Shown here piece after piece: positions 12,595-20,870 of a stretch of 64,000 bases of DNA. Origin of the DNA: Tardiphaga sp. (GTDB lineage Bacteria; Pseudomonadota; Alphaproteobacteria; Rhizobiales; Xanthobacteraceae); assembly GCA_030147505.1 (NCBI GenBank), contig JASBVG010000070.1, forward strand, positions 28,382-92,381, written 5' to 3'. A program made the translations under genes and the position numbers. Each line of letters opens with the position of its first letter. Within the stretch, counting starts at the first letter, position 1. Under the pieces are notes generated by a model, which saw only the letters and a list, made by a program, of their open reading frames with translations, had not been told where the DNA came from and did no database searches.

Positions 12595-13835
12595 TCCATG
12601 GAGTCCATATCGAGAGACGATGTCGTCGGGATTGGAGCGGCTCGCGACCATCTCAATGCCAGCGGACCGATAAGAATTCCGGCGGCGAGCACCGCGAATG
12701 CCGCGAACCACGCGGACGGCACGTTGGGACCTCCGGACGCGTCGAGCGCGGCTCCAACGCACCAGGCCCCGAGCGCGGACAGTCCGAAGCCGACGGTCGA
12801 ATGGACGGCCATGGTCGCGCCCCTGCTCTCCGGAAGAGCGGACATCGCCATGCCTGCGGTCAGCGCGCCGGAATCGGCCGGCACGGTGATCGCGTACAGG
12901 ATGAGGAGGGGAAGCAAGGCATAGGGCGAAGCCCCGGCAAGCGCGCCGATAGACAGCCCAACGCAAGCCGACACGATCATGACGACCGAGACCGCGCAGT
13001 GGCGGCCGAACCGGATCGCGAGCTCGTTCCCGATGATGCTGGAAGGCATCGCCAGGAGGGAGAATCCGAAGCTCACGGCAACCGGCGTCAGGACGCCGGC
13101 GCCGCCGTTGTGCGCGACGACGAATGTCCAGAAGGCGACGAGCCAGGTCCGGATGCCGTAGAGCTCGAAGCAGTGCGCTCCGTAGCCAAGCACGTACCCC
13201 ATCGCGGGCTTGTTCCGCAGCACCGGTCCGAACGCGAGCAACTTGGTGGTGGTGGCCTTGGGCGTGACGGGCGTCAGGGACAGGCAGACGGCCATCATCA
13301 CCAAAGGTCCAAGAGCGGTGGTGTAAAATGCGGCGCGCCAGCCGAATTGCTCCGCCACGATCTGAGAGACGAGAAACGACAGCCCGACGCCGAGCGAGAA
13401 GCTCGACGTGTACAGGGTGACCGCGCGCGAAGAGTCGCCGGGTTCAAGGCGGTCCGTCAGAGCCTTCAGGCCGGGCATGTAGGCGCCCGCGAAGCCGATG
13501 CCGGCCAAGGCCCAGAGCGCCGCTCCCGACCAGAAGCCGTTCGCGAACATTCCGAAGGCGACCGTCGCGACCGAGCTCAACGCAGAGCCGGCGATCAGGA
13601 TCAGACGGGCGTCGATCCTGTCGGTCAGCGTGGACAATACCGGGACGGCCAGCATGTATCCGGCCGCGAAGCTCCCGGCGAGCAAACCCGCGGACGTGCC
13701 GGTCAGGCCCCATTCCGGAATCAGAAATTGCGCCAGTATCGACGGCACGGCGACATGCGGCAGCAGATTGCCCAACTGGCCGACGCACATGGCCAAGATG
13801 GCAGGCTTCCCCTGAAGATTGCCGCGCCACCTCAT
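12591..13835 (-). CDS. MFS transporter (first of two in ars cluster)
   Basis: About 414 residues from the ATG at 13835 (MRWRGNLQGKP); an upstream open frame adds only Arg/Pro-rich residues that antisense-read the neighbour. It has about 12 helices with the MFS signature LTDRIDARLIL between helices 2 and 3. It lies 52 bases after the flavoprotein gene and is coupled to the next MFS gene. Two different MFS carriers in tandem under one ArsR suggest a heteromeric or two-substrate exporter. That is inference. Confidence 0.8.
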   Translation of the reverse strand: MRWRGNLQGKPAILAMCVGQLGNLLPHVAVPSILAQFLIPEWGLTGTSAGLLAGSFAAGYMLAVPVLSTLTDRIDARLILIAGSALSSVATVAFGMFANGFWSGAALWALAGIGFAGAYMPGLKALTDRLEPGDSSRAVTLYTSSFSLGVGLSFLVSQIVAEQFGWRAAFYTTALGPLVMMAVCLSLTPVTPKATTTKLLAFGPVLRNKPAMGYVLGYGAHCFELYGIRTWLVAFWTFVVAHNGGAGVLTPVAVSFGFSLLAMPSSIIGNELAIRFGRHCAVSVVMIVSACVGLSIGALAGASPYALLPLLILYAITVPADSGALTAGMAMSALPESRGATMAVHSTVGFGLSALGAWCVGAALDASGGPNVPSAWFAAFAVLAAGILIGPLALRWSRAAPIPTTSSLDMDSME

Positions 13836-13887
13836 TCGCGGAACGACCGTGAAGGTTCGGCGCCTACGATCGACGTCCGGACGGCAG

Positions 13888-15216
13888 TCATGGGCGCGGA
13901 CCGCAACAACCGGTGGAGGGAGCCGGGGGCGGTGTCCCGCAGCACGACGTTGCCACGGCGACGCCGCTCTCGACGCCCCCGCGCGTGCAGACGCCGGTCT
14001 CGGGCAGCTCGAGTTCGACCCGCTCGGCCGCGGCACGGTCGCCGGCGATGTCCGCGGCGATCGAGCGGACCTGTTCGTAGCCGGTCGCCATGAGGAAGGT
14101 CGGTGCCCGGCCGTACGATTTCATGCCGGCGATGTAGAGTCCCGGATCGTCCTGCGCGAGTTCGCGCGCGCCGTGAGGCCTGACCGTTCCGCAAGAGTGC
14201 TCGTTGGGATCGATCAGCGGCGCGAGCGCGACGGGCGCCTCGATCGCGGGATCCAGGCGGATCCTCAGTTCGCTCAGGATCGACAGGTCCGGACGGAAGC
14301 CGGTCGCGACGACGAGTTCGTCCACGACCACGTGCCGGCCGCAGCAGGCGGACCCGGCTCCGACGCGCAGGCGGTCTCCGGACGAGGCCACATGCGAGAC
14401 CGCGAATCCTTGCTCAAGCTCGATCCGGCCTGATGCCACCAGCGAAGCGAAGGTCGTGCCCAGCTCGCCGCGGGCGGCCAGCTTGTCGTTCACTCCGCCC
14501 CCGTAGGATTTGGAAGGGTCGTTCCCGCGCAGCAGCCAGATCACCCGCGTATCGGGGACGTCCGCGCGGAGATGCGCGAGCTCCGTCAGGGTGCCCATCG
14601 CCGAGTGCCCCGCGCCGAGCACCGCCACCGTTTTGCCGGCGTAGCGCCCGCGTGCCGTTCCGCGCACATCCGGCATTCCGTAGGCGATCCGGTCTGCGGA
14701 CTCGCGTTCGCCGGCCGCGGGAAGCCCGTTCGCGCCAGCCGGGTTCGGCAACGACCAGGATCCGGATGCGTCGATCACCGCATCGGCGAGGAGGGTCTCC
14801 GGCCCCTTGCCGTTCCGGTACCTGATTTCGAACGGCGCCGTTTCCCGGCCGGCCGACTTTGCCTTGTCGAAGCCGATCCGACCGATGGCCTCGACTCTGC
14901 TCGCCGTCCGGATCACGTCCCACAGCGGGGTCCGCGTGGCGAGGGGCTCGATATAGCGCTCGATGAGCTCCGCTCCCGTCGGATAGACGTGCGGGTCGGG
15001 AGAGTTCCAGCCCGTTGGCTCGAGCAGGCGGGCCGCAGCCTTATCGATATTGTATTCCCAGGGCGAGAAGAGCTGCACGTGTCCCCATTCGCGTACGGAG
15101 GCGCCGGCGGCATGGCCGGCTTCCAGCACGATCGGCATCATGCCGCGCTCCATGACGTGAGCCGCCGCCGCCAGGCCCACGGGGCCCGCTCCGATGATCG
15201 CCACTGTTTTCGGCAT
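13888..15216 (-). CDS. FAD/NAD(P)-dependent oxidoreductase, ArsO-like
   Basis: 442 residues. An N-terminal FAD-binding Rossmann motif GAGPVG (about residues 8-13) and a second dinucleotide fold AVLGAGHSAMG near the middle give the layout of flavin-containing monooxygenases and thioredoxin-reductase-like enzymes. Three vicinal cysteine pairs are notable: one at ACCG and two CCG motifs in the last 20 residues; paired cysteines of this kind bind As(III) in other proteins. The start at 15216 follows GGAGAA. An ArsR-type operator copy (15232-15251) sits directly upstream, so it is probably arsenic-induced. Similar flavoproteins are called ArsO in some ars operons; the reaction here is unknown. Confidence 0.75.
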   Translation of the reverse strand: MPKTVAIIGAGPVGLAAAAHVMERGMMPIVLEAGHAAGASVREWGHVQLFSPWEYNIDKAAARLLEPTGWNSPDPHVYPTGAELIERYIEPLATRTPLWDVIRTASRVEAIGRIGFDKAKSAGRETAPFEIRYRNGKGPETLLADAVIDASGSWSLPNPAGANGLPAAGERESADRIAYGMPDVRGTARGRYAGKTVAVLGAGHSAMGTLTELAHLRADVPDTRVIWLLRGNDPSKSYGGGVNDKLAARGELGTTFASLVASGRIELEQGFAVSHVASSGDRLRVGAGSACCGRHVVVDELVVATGFRPDLSILSELRIRLDPAIEAPVALAPLIDPNEHSCGTVRPHGARELAQDDPGLYIAGMKSYGRAPTFLMATGYEQVRSIAADIAGDRAAAERVELELPETGVCTRGGVESGVAVATSCCGTPPPAPSTGCCGPRP

Positions 15217-15231
15217 GTTGTTCTCCGATCC

Positions 15232-15251
15232 TTCTAGTATCATCGAAATTA
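15232..15251. promoter_or_regulatory. Candidate ArsR operator, copy 1
   Basis: The 20-base element TTCTAG-N6-TCGAAATTA (last T/A included) matches the element at 15621-15640 at 17 of 20 positions. It lies between the arsR stop and the start of the flavoprotein gene, over that gene's expected promoter or leader. Confidence 0.55.
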
Positions 15252-15264
15252 CGGACGAAGCCCA

Positions 15265-15579
15265 TCACGCGGCCGACTGCGTATCCGCGCATTTCTCGTC
15301 CGCGCAGCACTCGGCGACCAGGAAATCGACCAGCCCCTGCATATTGGCGTACTGCGCGTGGCAGACGAGCGTCGTCGATTCCCGCACCTGCGAGATCAGA
15401 TCGACCGCCACCAGCGCCTTGATGTGATGTGAGAGCGTCGAGGCCGGAATCTTGAGCCTCTCCTGCAGACGGCCGACCGGCATCCCGGCCTGGCCGGCGC
15501 GAACCAACGCGCGGTAGATCCGGAGGCGGGTTGGGTTGCCGAGCGCTTCGAGCCTGGCCGCTGCGTCTTCAATCTTCAT
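15265..15579 (-). CDS. arsR: ArsR/SmtB-family repressor (flavoprotein-MFS branch)
   Basis: 104 residues from the ATG at 15579. The winged helix includes the recognition region IPASTLSHHIKALVAVDLI. Cysteines C73 and, near the C-terminus, C91-C92 and C97 (AECCADEKC) are candidates for an As(III)/Sb(III) site of the C-terminal type. It is leftward, first in the branch arsR-flavoprotein-MFS-MFS and divergent from the arsR-acr3-arsC-arsH branch. Two copies of a shared 20-base motif, one upstream and one just after the gene, probably mark its operators. Confidence 0.9.
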   Translation of the reverse strand: MKIEDAAARLEALGNPTRLRIYRALVRAGQAGMPVGRLQERLKIPASTLSHHIKALVAVDLISQVRESTTLVCHAQYANMQGLVDFLVAECCADEKCADTQSAA

Positions 15580-15620
15580 GGGGGCAAGATGAGCTCGCCG
15601 CCCCAGACAGTCAACCATAT

Positions 15621-15640
15621 TTCTAGAATATTCGAAATTA
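15621..15640. promoter_or_regulatory. Candidate ArsR operator, copy 2
   Basis: The element TTCTAGAATATTCGAAATTA contains the palindrome GAATATTC and flanking TTTC/GAAA. It lies in the 110-base gap between the divergent arsR genes, about 40 bases upstream of the leftward arsR start, and repeats at 15232-15251. Confidence 0.6.
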
Positions 15641-15689
15641 TCGCCGATGCTGGGTTGACGCGCCGCGTCATTTCCGTAAGTCTGGATAT

Positions 15690-16067
15690 ATGGAAAACGA
15701 ACAAGCAGTCCTCGGGCTCGCCGCGCTCGCCCAAGGCACTCGTCTTCAAGCGTTCCGCGCGCTGGTACAGCACGAACCGGAGGGTCTCCCGGCCGGCGAC
15801 CTGGCACGGCTGCTTGAGGTTCCGCAGAACACGCTCTCGGCCCATCTGTCGATTTTGGCGAGGGCCGGGCTCGTCGTGAGCGAGCGCCGCAGTCGCTCTA
15901 TCGTCTACCGCGCCGAGATCTCTTCGCTGCAGGCGATCATCCTTTTCATGCTTCAGGACTGCTGCGGCGGACGTGCCGAATTCTGCGCGCCGGTGATCGA
16001 GCAACTTGCGTCCTGCTGCGCGCCGCCCAAGACGAAAGCGAAGACTAAGGAGCGATCCCGTGCCTGA
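15690..16067 (+). CDS. arsR: ArsR-family repressor (acr3 branch), C-terminal Cys triad
   Basis: 125 residues. The winged helix has the recognition segment VPQNTLSAHLSILARAGLV. The As(III) site is probably C91, C92 and C99 (DCCGGRAEFC), a C-terminal triad like that of the Acidithiobacillus-type ArsR; another pair, C109-C110, follows and the tail is Lys-rich. It heads the rightward operon arsR-acr3-arsC-arsH and should repress it until arsenite binds. The same cysteine spacing recurs in the amber-interrupted ArsR at 28060, which helps to interpret that gene. Confidence 0.92.
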   Translation: MENEQAVLGLAALAQGTRLQAFRALVQHEPEGLPAGDLARLLEVPQNTLSAHLSILARAGLVVSERRSRSIVYRAEISSLQAIILFMLQDCCGGRAEFCAPVIEQLASCCAPPKTKAKTKERSRA

Positions 16068-16247
16068 CACGACCGGATGGCGGGGGTTAACGCGTTCGCC
16101 TACCGTCGGCAGCCGAGGCGCTGGAAACGAATTCGACCGGCGTAGGCCACAAAGGACGGCCCAAGCCTTCGCTGGCGTCTGTAGCGGCCCGCTGCCGACG
16201 AGAGACGACATCACACCCACCCCGACCATTCCGAGCCGAAAGCGTCC

Positions 16248-17306
16248 ATGAGCATCTTCGAACGATATCTGACTCTCTGGGTCATCCTCTGCATCGCCGC
16301 AGGCGTCGCATTGGGTCATGCATTGCCGGGACTCTTCTCGGCGGTCGCCGGCGCCGAAGTGGCGAATGTCAACTTGCCCGTCGCCGTCCTCATCTGGCTC
16401 ATGATCATCCCAATGTTGCTAAAGATCGACTTCGGAGCGCTGGGCAAAGTGACCGAGCATGCCAGAGGCGTGGGTGTGACCCTGTTCATCAATTGGGCCG
16501 TGAAGCCTTTCTCGATGGCTCTCCTTGGCACCTTCTTCATCGCCCATGTGTTCGCGCCGTTTCTACCGGGCGACCAGATTCCATCGTATATCGCCGGACT
16601 GATCCTGCTGGCGGCGGCTCCCTGTACCGCGATGGTGTTCGTCTGGTCCAACCTGGTCAACGGCGATCCCAACTACACGCTCGGCCAGGTCGCGCTGAAC
16701 GATGTACTGATGGTCTTCCTCTTCGCTCCCATCGTCGGACTGCTGCTCGGCGTCGCGTCGGTATCCGTGCCGTGGGCGACGCTCCTCCTCTCCGTCGCGC
16801 TCTACATCATCGTGCCGGTGATCGTCGCCCAGTTGTGGCGCCGCTCGCTGTTGGCGTCCGGACAGGGCGCCTTCGACCGCACGATGGCGCGCCTGCAGCC
16901 TCTGTCGCTCGTCGCCCTGCTGGCCACGCTGGTCCTGCTCTTCGGCTTCCAAGGCGAACAGATCATCGCGCAGCCGACCGTCATCGCGATCCTCGCCGTG
17001 CCTATCCTTATTCAGGTCTACTTCAACGCCGGACTGGCCTACGTGATGAGCCGCTATCTCGGCGTGGCCTGGTGCGTCGCCGCGCCCGCAGCGCTGATCG
17101 GCGCGAGCAACTTCTTCGAACTCGCCGTTGCCGCTGCGATCAGCCTGTTCGGCCTCAACTCTGGCGCGGCGCTGGCGACCGTCGTCGGCGTGCTGGTCGA
17201 GGTCCCCGTCATGCTGACCGTCGTGAAGATCGTGACGGCATCCAAGGATTGGTACGAAGCCGGCAGCGATCGCGCCGGCAACAAGAGCGCGGAGCTTCCC
17301 CGATGA
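16248..17306 (+). CDS. acr3: ACR3-family arsenite efflux permease
   Basis: 352 residues, about ten membrane helices. The hallmark segment is AAAPCTAMVFVWSNLVNG, whose Cys is the conserved thiolate of ACR3 carriers. It extrudes As(OH)3 across the inner membrane using the proton motive force. It lies 180 bases after arsR, a gap in which I see no gene, and its stop overlaps the arsC start (ATGA). Sometimes labelled arsB, but the sequence is ACR3, not ArsB. Confidence 0.95.
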   Translation: MSIFERYLTLWVILCIAAGVALGHALPGLFSAVAGAEVANVNLPVAVLIWLMIIPMLLKIDFGALGKVTEHARGVGVTLFINWAVKPFSMALLGTFFIAHVFAPFLPGDQIPSYIAGLILLAAAPCTAMVFVWSNLVNGDPNYTLGQVALNDVLMVFLFAPIVGLLLGVASVSVPWATLLLSVALYIIVPVIVAQLWRRSLLASGQGAFDRTMARLQPLSLVALLATLVLLFGFQGEQIIAQPTVIAILAVPILIQVYFNAGLAYVMSRYLGVAWCVAAPAALIGASNFFELAVAAAISLFGLNSGAALATVVGVLVEVPVMLTVVKIVTASKDWYEAGSDRAGNKSAELPR

Positions 17307-17701
17307 CCATCACCATCTATCACAATCCGAATTGCGGCACTTCGCGCAACACCCTGGCTATGATCCGGCAGAGCGGCGAGGAGCCGGTCGTGATCGAATA
17401 CCTGAAGTCGCCGCCGAACCGGGAACGGCTCAAGGAGCTGATCGCGGCGATGGGCATCGGCGTCCGCGCCTTGCTGCGCGAAAAGGGAACGCCGTATGCG
17501 GAACTTGGTCTGGACGATCCGACGCTGTCGGACGACGCCCTCCTTGATGCGATGATGGCCCATCCCATTCTCATCAACCGACCGATCGTCGTGTCGCCGA
17601 CGGGCGTTCGTCTATGCCGTCCCTCGGAGCAGGTCCTCGACCTGCTTCCGCGGAAGATCGGCCGTTTCGTGAAGGAGGACGGCGAAGTTGTCGAAGCCTG
17701 A
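17303..17701 (+). CDS. arsC: Arsenate reductase, glutaredoxin-coupled type
   Basis: 132 residues, with the ATG at 17303 inside the acr3 stop. The catalytic cysteine is in [13 protein letters not shown] (C11), and the anion-binding arginines are visible in ALLREKG, LINRPIV and GVRLCRP. It reduces As(V) to As(III) with glutathione and glutaredoxin, feeding ACR3. A longer open frame upstream runs through acr3 and is not the gene. This is a different family from the two LMW-phosphatase-like ArsC domains further right. Confidence 0.95.
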   Translation: MTITIYHNPNCGTSRNTLAMIRQSGEEPVVIEYLKSPPNRERLKELIAAMGIGVRALLREKGTPYAELGLDDPTLSDDALLDAMMAHPILINRPIVVSPTGVRLCRPSEQVLDLLPRKIGRFVKEDGEVVEA

Positions 17702-18404
17702 TCTACCCAACATCAACGAGCAGGCGTTCACAGTGCCGGACCAAGGTGCGCTCCGCGCAAGTCCGTCGCTGCACAAGCCCCGCATTCTCCTATTGTACGG
17801 ATCCTTGCGCGAGCGTTCCTTCAGCCGCTTCGCCACAGAGGAAGCGGCGCGTCTACTTCAGAGCTTCGGCGCCGAGACCCGCATCTTCGATCCGACGGGC
17901 CTTCCGCTTCCGGACGGCGCTCCGGCCGAGCATCCGAAGGTGCAGGAACTGCGCGACCTCACGACCTGGTCCGAAGGGCAGATGTGGTGCAGTCCGGAAC
18001 GCCACGGCGCGATGACCGGCATCATGAAGGCGCAAATCGATTGGATACCTCTATCGGTCGGCGCGGTTCGTCCGACGCAAGGCAAGACGCTGGCGGTTAT
18101 GCAAGTCAGTGGGGGTTCGCAATCGTTCAATGCGGTGAACCAGCTTCGGGTGCTCGGCCGCTGGATGAGGATGATCACGATCCCCAACCAGTCGTCCGTC
18201 GCCAAGGCGTACGAACAGTTCGACGACGAAGGCCGGATGAAGCCTTCGCCGTACTACGACCGCATCGTCGATGTTGCGGAAGAGCTGGTAAAGTTTACTC
18301 TGCTGACGCGCGACGTCTCCGGCTACCTGACCGATCGCTATAGCGAGCGCAAGGAATCGGCCGAGAAACTGTCCGAGCGGTTGAGCCTCTCGAAAGCGCT
18401 GTGA
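17688..18404 (+). CDS. arsH: ArsH, NADPH-dependent FMN reductase
   Basis: 238 residues. The flavodoxin-like core carries the FMN-phosphate loop [13 protein letters not shown] and a conserved ArsH block ([20 protein letters not shown]). ArsH proteins oxidise trivalent organoarsenicals and also act as quinone or azo reductases. The start is TTG at 17688 with GAAGGAGG about ten bases upstream, overlapping the end of arsC by 14 bases. It is the last gene of the arsR-acr3-arsC-arsH operon. Confidence 0.93.
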   Translation: MSKPDLPNINEQAFTVPDQGALRASPSLHKPRILLLYGSLRERSFSRFATEEAARLLQSFGAETRIFDPTGLPLPDGAPAEHPKVQELRDLTTWSEGQMWCSPERHGAMTGIMKAQIDWIPLSVGAVRPTQGKTLAVMQVSGGSQSFNAVNQLRVLGRWMRMITIPNQSSVAKAYEQFDDEGRMKPSPYYDRIVDVAEELVKFTLLTRDVSGYLTDRYSERKESAEKLSERLSLSKAL

Positions 18405-18541
18405 GTTCGAGAGCGATTGCAGATTAAGTGTTTTTGAGTTCCGGCCCGTACGCCGGCGAAGTGAGGTGTTTCGACCAAGGAATTTAGGACCTGCGCTTTC
18501 GGCAAATGGCCATGAGAGGCGCGGTCGGATAGGAGTGCGAG

Positions 18542-19423
18542 GTGTCGTATTCTCCGGACCCGAAGCCAAGCCGGCGTCACGTGCTTTCGTTATGCGGCGC
18601 CACGCTTGTTTCTACGCGTTTGGCCACACCGGCCATCGCAAAGACCGCTGTTGTCCAATTCGGCCTGACACCTGTCTTCCTCACCTCCGATCTAGAACTG
18701 CTCGGTCGTCTGCAATCCTACCTCCAGCGAAGCACCGGATGCGCGGTCCGTCTCGTCAACCGCCGAACCTATCAGGAGGTGACGACGCTCCTCACATCCG
18801 GGCAGATCGACGGCGCATGGATCTGCGGCTACCCCTTCGTCAGCCACCGGACCGAGCTGCAGTTACTGGCGGTGCCACAATGGCGTGGTCGTCCGCTCTA
18901 CCGCAGCCTCGCGATCTGCGACGCCGATCGTGACGCATCGGACCTGACGTCGCTCCGAGGAGACGTGCACGCCTTCTCCGACCCGGACTCGAATTCCGGA
19001 TGCCTCGTCACCAAGGCGGCCCTGATATCTCGCGGCTTCCGTCCGGAAACGTTCTTCGCCAAGACTCTCTTCACGTACGGGCATCGCGACGTCATCCGCG
19101 CGGTCGCGGCCGGTCTGGTGCAATCGGGCTCGGTCGATGGCTATGTTTACGACGTGGTCTCGAAGCTCGAGCCCGCATTGACCTCGCGCACCCGGATCGT
19201 GTCGGCGTCGGAGTGGCTGGGGTTTCCGCCGATCGCTGCGCCGAAGCTGCCGCCGGATGCGGAGCTGCATTCGCTGCTGAAGAACGCGCTCCTGACCATG
19301 CATCAGACGGAGGACGGCCGCGCGGTGCTGGAGATGCTCCAACTGGACAGGTTCTCCTCGGAAGCTCCCGAGCTGTTCGATCCCATCGCCATCAAGGCGG
19401 CGCTCGTCGCCGCGGCGGGGTAG
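18542..19423 (+). CDS. aioX: AioX, periplasmic arsenite-binding sensor protein
   Basis: 293 residues from GTG at 18542 (AGGAG just upstream). A twin-arginine-like leader (PSRRHVLSLCGA) precedes a two-lobed periplasmic binding fold of the phosphonate/phosphite-binding (PhnD-like) type. AioX binds As(III) through a conserved cysteine; candidates here are C95 (AWICGYP), C126 (LAICDAD) and the Cys in NSGCLVTK. It presents arsenite to the sensor kinase AioS, encoded 4 bases downstream. The order aioX-aioS-aioR followed by aioBA matches the arsenite-oxidiser arrangement of rhizobia and agrobacteria. Confidence 0.9.
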   Translation: MSYSPDPKPSRRHVLSLCGATLVSTRLATPAIAKTAVVQFGLTPVFLTSDLELLGRLQSYLQRSTGCAVRLVNRRTYQEVTTLLTSGQIDGAWICGYPFVSHRTELQLLAVPQWRGRPLYRSLAICDADRDASDLTSLRGDVHAFSDPDSNSGCLVTKAALISRGFRPETFFAKTLFTYGHRDVIRAVAAGLVQSGSVDGYVYDVVSKLEPALTSRTRIVSASEWLGFPPIAAPKLPPDAELHSLLKNALLTMHQTEDGRAVLEMLQLDRFSSEAPELFDPIAIKAALVAAAG

Positions 19424-19427
19424 CCCG

Positions 19428-20870
19428 ATGAACATGGTCGCCAAAGCCAAACGTCCCTGGCCGTTGACCGCGAAGGTGCCGCTGGCCGTCGTGTGTCTGA
19501 TGGTCGTCGTCGGAGCGTTGCTCTCGCATCAGGTCGTGAGCAAGCTCGACGAGAGGCAGGTGCAGTCGTTCGACGACCTGTCGCGCAGCTACCTGGACGG
19601 CCTGGCGTCGGCCATCGGGCCCTCCGTCTTGCGGGAGGACAGTTGGGAGGTCTTCGATGCGATCGAGCGTGCCCAGGCGGGCTATCGCAGCCTCCGCCCC
19701 ATCGAAACGGTCGTGACGAATGCGGACGACCGGGTCATCGCCGCGTCCGATCCGAAACGCCATCCGATCGGCGCGGAATACGACGGCAAACAGCGGAGCG
19801 GCCGCGACGGTTATGATCCCGGCGGAGATGAGGCAAGCGTCCAGCGCGCGCTCGCCTATCCCGGCCGGACGGCGGGGACGATCTATGCGCGGTTCGACAC
19901 GCGGCATCTCGCGAGCGACAGGCGCAGCGTCGCCATCGCGCTCGCCTTGTCAAACTCCATCCTGGTCCTGGTATTCGCCGCGGCGGGCTGGCTACTCACC
20001 CGCAAGATGCTGGAGCCGGTGAAGATCCTTTCCGACCACCTCGGTGCAGCCAAGGACTCGGCGAAGGAGATACCGAACGACGCGATCGCGGGTGCACATG
20101 GGGAGTTTGGTGATCTGTTCCGTTCCTACAATGGCTTGGTCCGCTCCATGCACGAACGAGAGGATCTTGCGCGACGTCTCGCGAGGGAGCGTCGGATAAG
20201 CATACTGGGACGCCTGGCCTCCTCCGTCGCACATGAAATCAACAATCCGCTCGGGGGTCTCTTCAACGCGGTGGCGACACTGAAATCGCACGGCCATCTG
20301 CCCAGCGTTCAACAGAACTCGATCGGTCTGCTCGACCGCGGTCTTCAGGCGATCCGCGACACGGTCCGGACCACTCTCTCCGCATATCGAAGCGATCGGA
20401 ATCCGCGCGTATTCGAAGCGCGCGATCTGGACGATCTCGCGCTTCTTTCGGCACCGGAGGCCCGGCGCAAGGGCGTCAGCATCCGGATCGTCAATGGTGT
20501 CGCGTCGAATGCAGTCACGTCTTTCCCGAGCACGCCAATCCGGCAGGTCGTCCTCAACCTTCTGCTCAACGCCATCGCAGCGACGCCGCCGGGTGGGGGT
20601 GTTTCGCTCGAAGCCGGTCTCGACGGTGCTGTCCTGCTTCTTTCGATCCGAGACGATGGCGACGGAATGCCCGCTTGGGCGATCGACGTTCTCACCCGAG
20701 GCGCGCCGCTTCCGCCACCGGACCGCAGTGGCTTGGGATTGTGGGCAGCGAGCCGCTTCGTTGCCGACATGCACGGAGCCGTTTCCGTGCAGACGCCTTC
20801 CGGGGGAGGCACGATAGTCGACGTAAGGATCCCTAGCCGCCGCGAAAGGGAGTTGGCCGATGTTGCGTGA
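19428..20870 (+). CDS. aioS: AioS, sensor histidine kinase for arsenite
   Basis: 480 residues. Two membrane helices (about 16-34 and 168-190) enclose a periplasmic domain of some 130 residues; a HAMP-like linker and the dimerisation box SSVAHEINNPLGG with phospho-acceptor H269 follow, then a HATPase domain (VVLNLLLNAI N-box, DDGDGMP and GLGLWAAS G-boxes). It is thought to read the AioX-arsenite complex and phosphorylate AioR. It overlaps aioR by 11 bases. Confidence 0.93.
   Translation: MNMVAKAKRPWPLTAKVPLAVVCLMVVVGALLSHQVVSKLDERQVQSFDDLSRSYLDGLASAIGPSVLREDSWEVFDAIERAQAGYRSLRPIETVVTNADDRVIAASDPKRHPIGAEYDGKQRSGRDGYDPGGDEASVQRALAYPGRTAGTIYARFDTRHLASDRRSVAIALALSNSILVLVFAAAGWLLTRKMLEPVKILSDHLGAAKDSAKEIPNDAIAGAHGEFGDLFRSYNGLVRSMHEREDLARRLARERRISILGRLASSVAHEINNPLGGLFNAVATLKSHGHLPSVQQNSIGLLDRGLQAIRDTVRTTLSAYRSDRNPRVFEARDLDDLALLSAPEARRKGVSIRIVNGVASNAVTSFPSTPIRQVVLNLLLNAIAATPPGGGVSLEAGLDGAVLLLSIRDDGDGMPAWAIDVLTRGAPLPPPDRSGLGLWAASRFVADMHGAVSVQTPSGGGTIVDVRIPSRRERELADVA

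Noticed and set aside
16068..16247. Hidden small gene between arsR and acr3
   Set aside because: The 180-base gap has open frames but no ribosome site or recognisable peptide; more likely a leader or leftover sequence.
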